Part shown: piece by piece, positions 61,937-64,000 of the stretch
Position numbering within the stretch: position 1 is the first letter of the stretch
How the letters are laid out: every line of letters starts with the position of its first letter
Source: Holophagales bacterium
Lineage (GTDB): Bacteria > Acidobacteriota > Thermoanaerobaculia > UBA5066
Length of the DNA stretch: 64,000 nt
Direction: 5' to 3'
Assembly: GCA_016714815.1 (NCBI GenBank)
Contig: JADKBZ010000016.1
Span: 1-64,000 of the forward strand
The notes under the pieces: model-generated
What the model saw: the letters and a program-made list of their open reading frames with translations, nothing else
What the model was told of the DNA's origin: nothing
Database searches by the model: none
Position numbers and translations under genes: made by a program

Positions 61937-64000
61937 ATGGTGGACGAGCGGCCCGAGCCGGGAGACGTCGGGACGGCGGCAGTCGAGATGGCCGCGCCGT
62001 CCGTGCGTCTCTTCGCTCCCGGCACCGAGATCGGCCGGCGGTACGAGGTGCACGGCGTCCTCGGCATGGGCGGCTCGGCGGTCGTCTACGAGGCGTTCGA
62101 CCGGGAGCTGAAGCGCCGGGTCGCGCTGAAGGTCCTCCGGACGGACCGGACGTCGGAGGCGTCGCTGAAACGGTTCCGGCACGAGGTGGCGATCGCGCGA
62201 GACGCGGCCGGGAGCCGCCTCGTCCGGGTTTTCGACATCGGCCAGTCGGGCGGGACGGTCTTCCTGACGATGGAGCTCGTCGAGGGGGAGTCGCTCCGCG
62301 AGCTCCTCTCCCGCGGGCCGCTCGCTCCGGAGCGGGCGGTCGGGATCGGGACGGAGGTCCTGCACGCGCTGGCCGACCTGCACCGTCTCGGCATCGTCCA
62401 CCGGGACGTGAAGCCCGGGAACATCCTCATCGCGGCGACGGGGGAGGTGAAGCTCGCCGACTTCGGCCTCGCGCGCCACTGGGAGGGGGCGGAGACGCGC
62501 GTGACCGAGCCGGAGGGGCTCGTCGGGACGGTGGAGTACCTCTCCCCCGAGCAGGCGCTCGGCGACCTCCTCGACGCGCGGAGCGACCTCTACTCCTTCG
62601 GCGTCGTCCTCTTCGAGATGCTCGCGGGGAAGGTTCCGCTGCGCGGCGACTCGGCCATCGGGACGATCGTCGCGCACATTCGCCAGGAGCCGCCCGACGT
62701 GAGGAAGGTCCGGCCGAAGGCGCCCACGTGGCTCGCGGGGGTCGTGGCGCGCCTCCTCGCGAAGGACCGGGAGAGGCGCTACACGACGGCCGACGACGTT
62801 CTCGCCGATCTCGGAGCCCGGAGGGCGCGCAGAGCGCCCCGCCGGCTCAGCCGGCGCTTCGTCCTGGGCGGGGCGGCGGCGTTCCTTGCGGCGCTCATTC
62901 TCCTGGCGCTCGTGCCGGTCTTCCCGTGGAACCAGCCGCGCCTGTCGCGCCTCGTTCCGGACGGCGCCGGGGGAGTCCAGGCGCTCGACGGCGAGGGCCG
63001 GCTCCTCTGGCGGCGCCCGGACGCGGAATCGGGCCGGAGCGTGGCGCTCGTCCGGCTCGCAGAGGGGCGTACCGCGGCCGTCGCCGTCCGGGGCGGCCTC
63101 ACCGAGCCGAAGAAGGCGCTCGAGATCCTCGACCCGTCCACCGGCCGGACCCTCTCGGAGATGCCGCTCCCCGACCCGGCCGACACGTTCGCGGGATTCG
63201 CGAATACGTACATTCCGGGGGCGGTTCTCGCCTTCGACGTCGAAGGGGACGGCGTCGACGAGGTCGCGGTGACGCTCGCGAACAGCCCGCTCTTCCCCTC
63301 GGCGACCTACGTCTGCGACCTCGCGAATCGGCGGGTCCTCGCGGCATTCCACGGTTCGGGGCATCACTACGCGGCGGCCGCGGCGGACGTCGACGGGGAC
63401 GGGCGGAAGGAGCTCGTTCTCGCCGGCTACAACAACCGGATGGGGTACTCCGGCGCGGTGGCGGCGTTCCGGGTTCCGAAGGACGGGGGGATCCTGACCG
63501 GCGGGACCGAGCTCCCGTTCGCGGAATCGCCGGACCGCCCGACCTGGGAGGGCTGGTCCCCGCATCTGGCCTGGTACGCCCTCGTGCCGCTCGCCGCCGT
63601 CGGTGGGAGAGCGTCCATCTCCGTCGACACCACCGGAGGAGTCCTGGGTATCGGACCGTTCGGTCCCCGCCGGGTCGAGCTGGCGCTCGACGGCTTCCCG
63701 CCAGGACCCCGCGAACGCGGGGAGGAGCGGCGGCGCGCCCTCGCACGCGAAGAGGCGTACGTTCACCTTCGCGAGACGGCGCGACTCGGCGAAACGGGCG
63801 ACCCCGCGGAGGGGTTGGCCGAGGCGGAGCGGGCGCTGGAGAGGTCCCGGGCCGCGGGTGACGTTCCGCTCACGCAGTGGGCGTCCCGCGTCCGGGCGAA
63901 GGCTTTTCTCGACGCCGGGCGCCCGGCCGACGCCGACTCGGCCTGGGTCTCTTCCTTCGAGCGCCATGGGGAGCCAGCGCCCGTCGCCCTCGAGGCGGGC
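61937..64000 (+). CDS. Transmembrane Ser/Thr protein kinase with VCBS/FG-GAP-like ectodomain, 3' end missing
   Basis: 688 residues reach the window edge with no stop. Kinase domain (about 30-300): GVLGMGGSAVVYEAFDR, VALKVL, HRDVKPGNILI, DFGLARHWEG and GTVEYLSPEQAL. One membrane helix (about 308-330). The outside part has two VCBS/FG-GAP-like motifs, DVEGDGVDEVAVT and DVDGDGRKELVLAG, each able to bind calcium, followed by TPR-like helices. AGGAGA precedes ATG at 61937; TATGAT at 61907 is a possible -10. Confidence 0.9.
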   Translation, partial: MVDERPEPGDVGTAAVEMAAPSVRLFAPGTEIGRRYEVHGVLGMGGSAVVYEAFDRELKRRVALKVLRTDRTSEASLKRFRHEVAIARDAAGSRLVRVFDIGQSGGTVFLTMELVEGESLRELLSRGPLAPERAVGIGTEVLHALADLHRLGIVHRDVKPGNILIAATGEVKLADFGLARHWEGAETRVTEPEGLVGTVEYLSPEQALGDLLDARSDLYSFGVVLFEMLAGKVPLRGDSAIGTIVAHIRQEPPDVRKVRPKAPTWLAGVVARLLAKDRERRYTTADDVLADLGARRARRAPRRLSRRFVLGGAAAFLAALILLALVPVFPWNQPRLSRLVPDGAGGVQALDGEGRLLWRRPDAESGRSVALVRLAEGRTAAVAVRGGLTEPKKALEILDPSTGRTLSEMPLPDPADTFAGFANTYIPGAVLAFDVEGDGVDEVAVTLANSPLFPSATYVCDLANRRVLAAFHGSGHHYAAAAADVDGDGRKELVLAGYNNRMGYSGAVAAFRVPKDGGILTGGTELPFAESPDRPTWEGWSPHLAWYALVPLAAVGGRASISVDTTGGVLGIGPFGPRRVELALDGFPPGPRERGEERRRALAREEAYVHLRETARLGETGDPAEGLAEAERALERSRAAGDVPLTQWASRVRAKAFLDAGRPADADSAWVSSFERHGEPAPVALEAG

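Overview
The window is 64 kb of very GC-rich chromosomal DNA, densely packed with genes on both strands, with frequent 4-base start/stop overlaps and many GTG starts. Two Ser/Thr kinases with sensor ectodomains (one TolB-like propeller, one VCBS/FG-GAP-like), DUF4388 proteins, an unusual M14 peptidase, a dnaK-hspR pair and secreted beta-rich proteins suggest an Acidobacteriota-like bacterium (Thermoanaerobaculia or Holophagae type). This is an inference from gene content; no rRNA is present to confirm it. No tRNA, rRNA, CRISPR array, prophage or complete insertion sequence was seen.

Layout. 1-4.8 kb: threonine pathway (partial thrC, thrB, lysC) with an IS200-like/RAYT protein in front of lysC. 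4.9-9.4 kb: a glycerophosphodiesterase, a large hydrolase-CHAT protease fusion and a GNAT acetyltransferase. 9.4-13.5 kb: YceH, a methyltransferase, a phosphatase and a TPR protein, separated by paired REP-like repeats. 13.8-19.5 kb: an alkaline-phosphatase-superfamily protein, then envC, an S41-like gene and yibQ (cell-wall hydrolysis control). 19.5-24.3 kb: a TerB-like protein, an M14 peptidase bracketed by inverted repeats, DDAH and MazG. 24.3-34.6 kb: DUF1844, TPR and DUF4388 proteins, dnaK, hspR, a sigma factor, a DnaC-like ATPase and a SpoIID-domain lipoprotein. 34.6-42.5 kb: acyl-CoA dehydrogenase, an M16 pair, a glycosyltransferase, a broken TonB receptor and CorA. 42.6-47.3 kb: a MurG-HEAT fusion, MraY and MurJ. 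47.4-53.5 kb: a membrane protein, a Ser/Thr kinase, and a Spy-like protein with a two-component system. 53.6-61 kb: acyl-CoA dehydrogenase, bacilliredoxin and the TCA block mdh-sdhCAB ending in a clear terminator. 61.1-64 kb: a methyltransferase and a Ser/Thr kinase that runs off the window.

The most unusual items are: the alpha/beta-hydrolase-CHAT fusion; an S41 protein that has lost both catalytic residues, lying between envC and yibQ; a RAYT-like protein that has lost both HUH histidines, in a window with two families of REP-like palindromes (one pair of hairpins shows a compensatory base change); an in-frame TonB-receptor/ABC-exporter chimera; a MurG-HEAT fusion; a DUF4388-pseudopilin-like fusion; and a recurring TANNNT box 6-9 bases before start codons that lack a Shine-Dalgarno sequence, suggesting widespread leaderless transcription.
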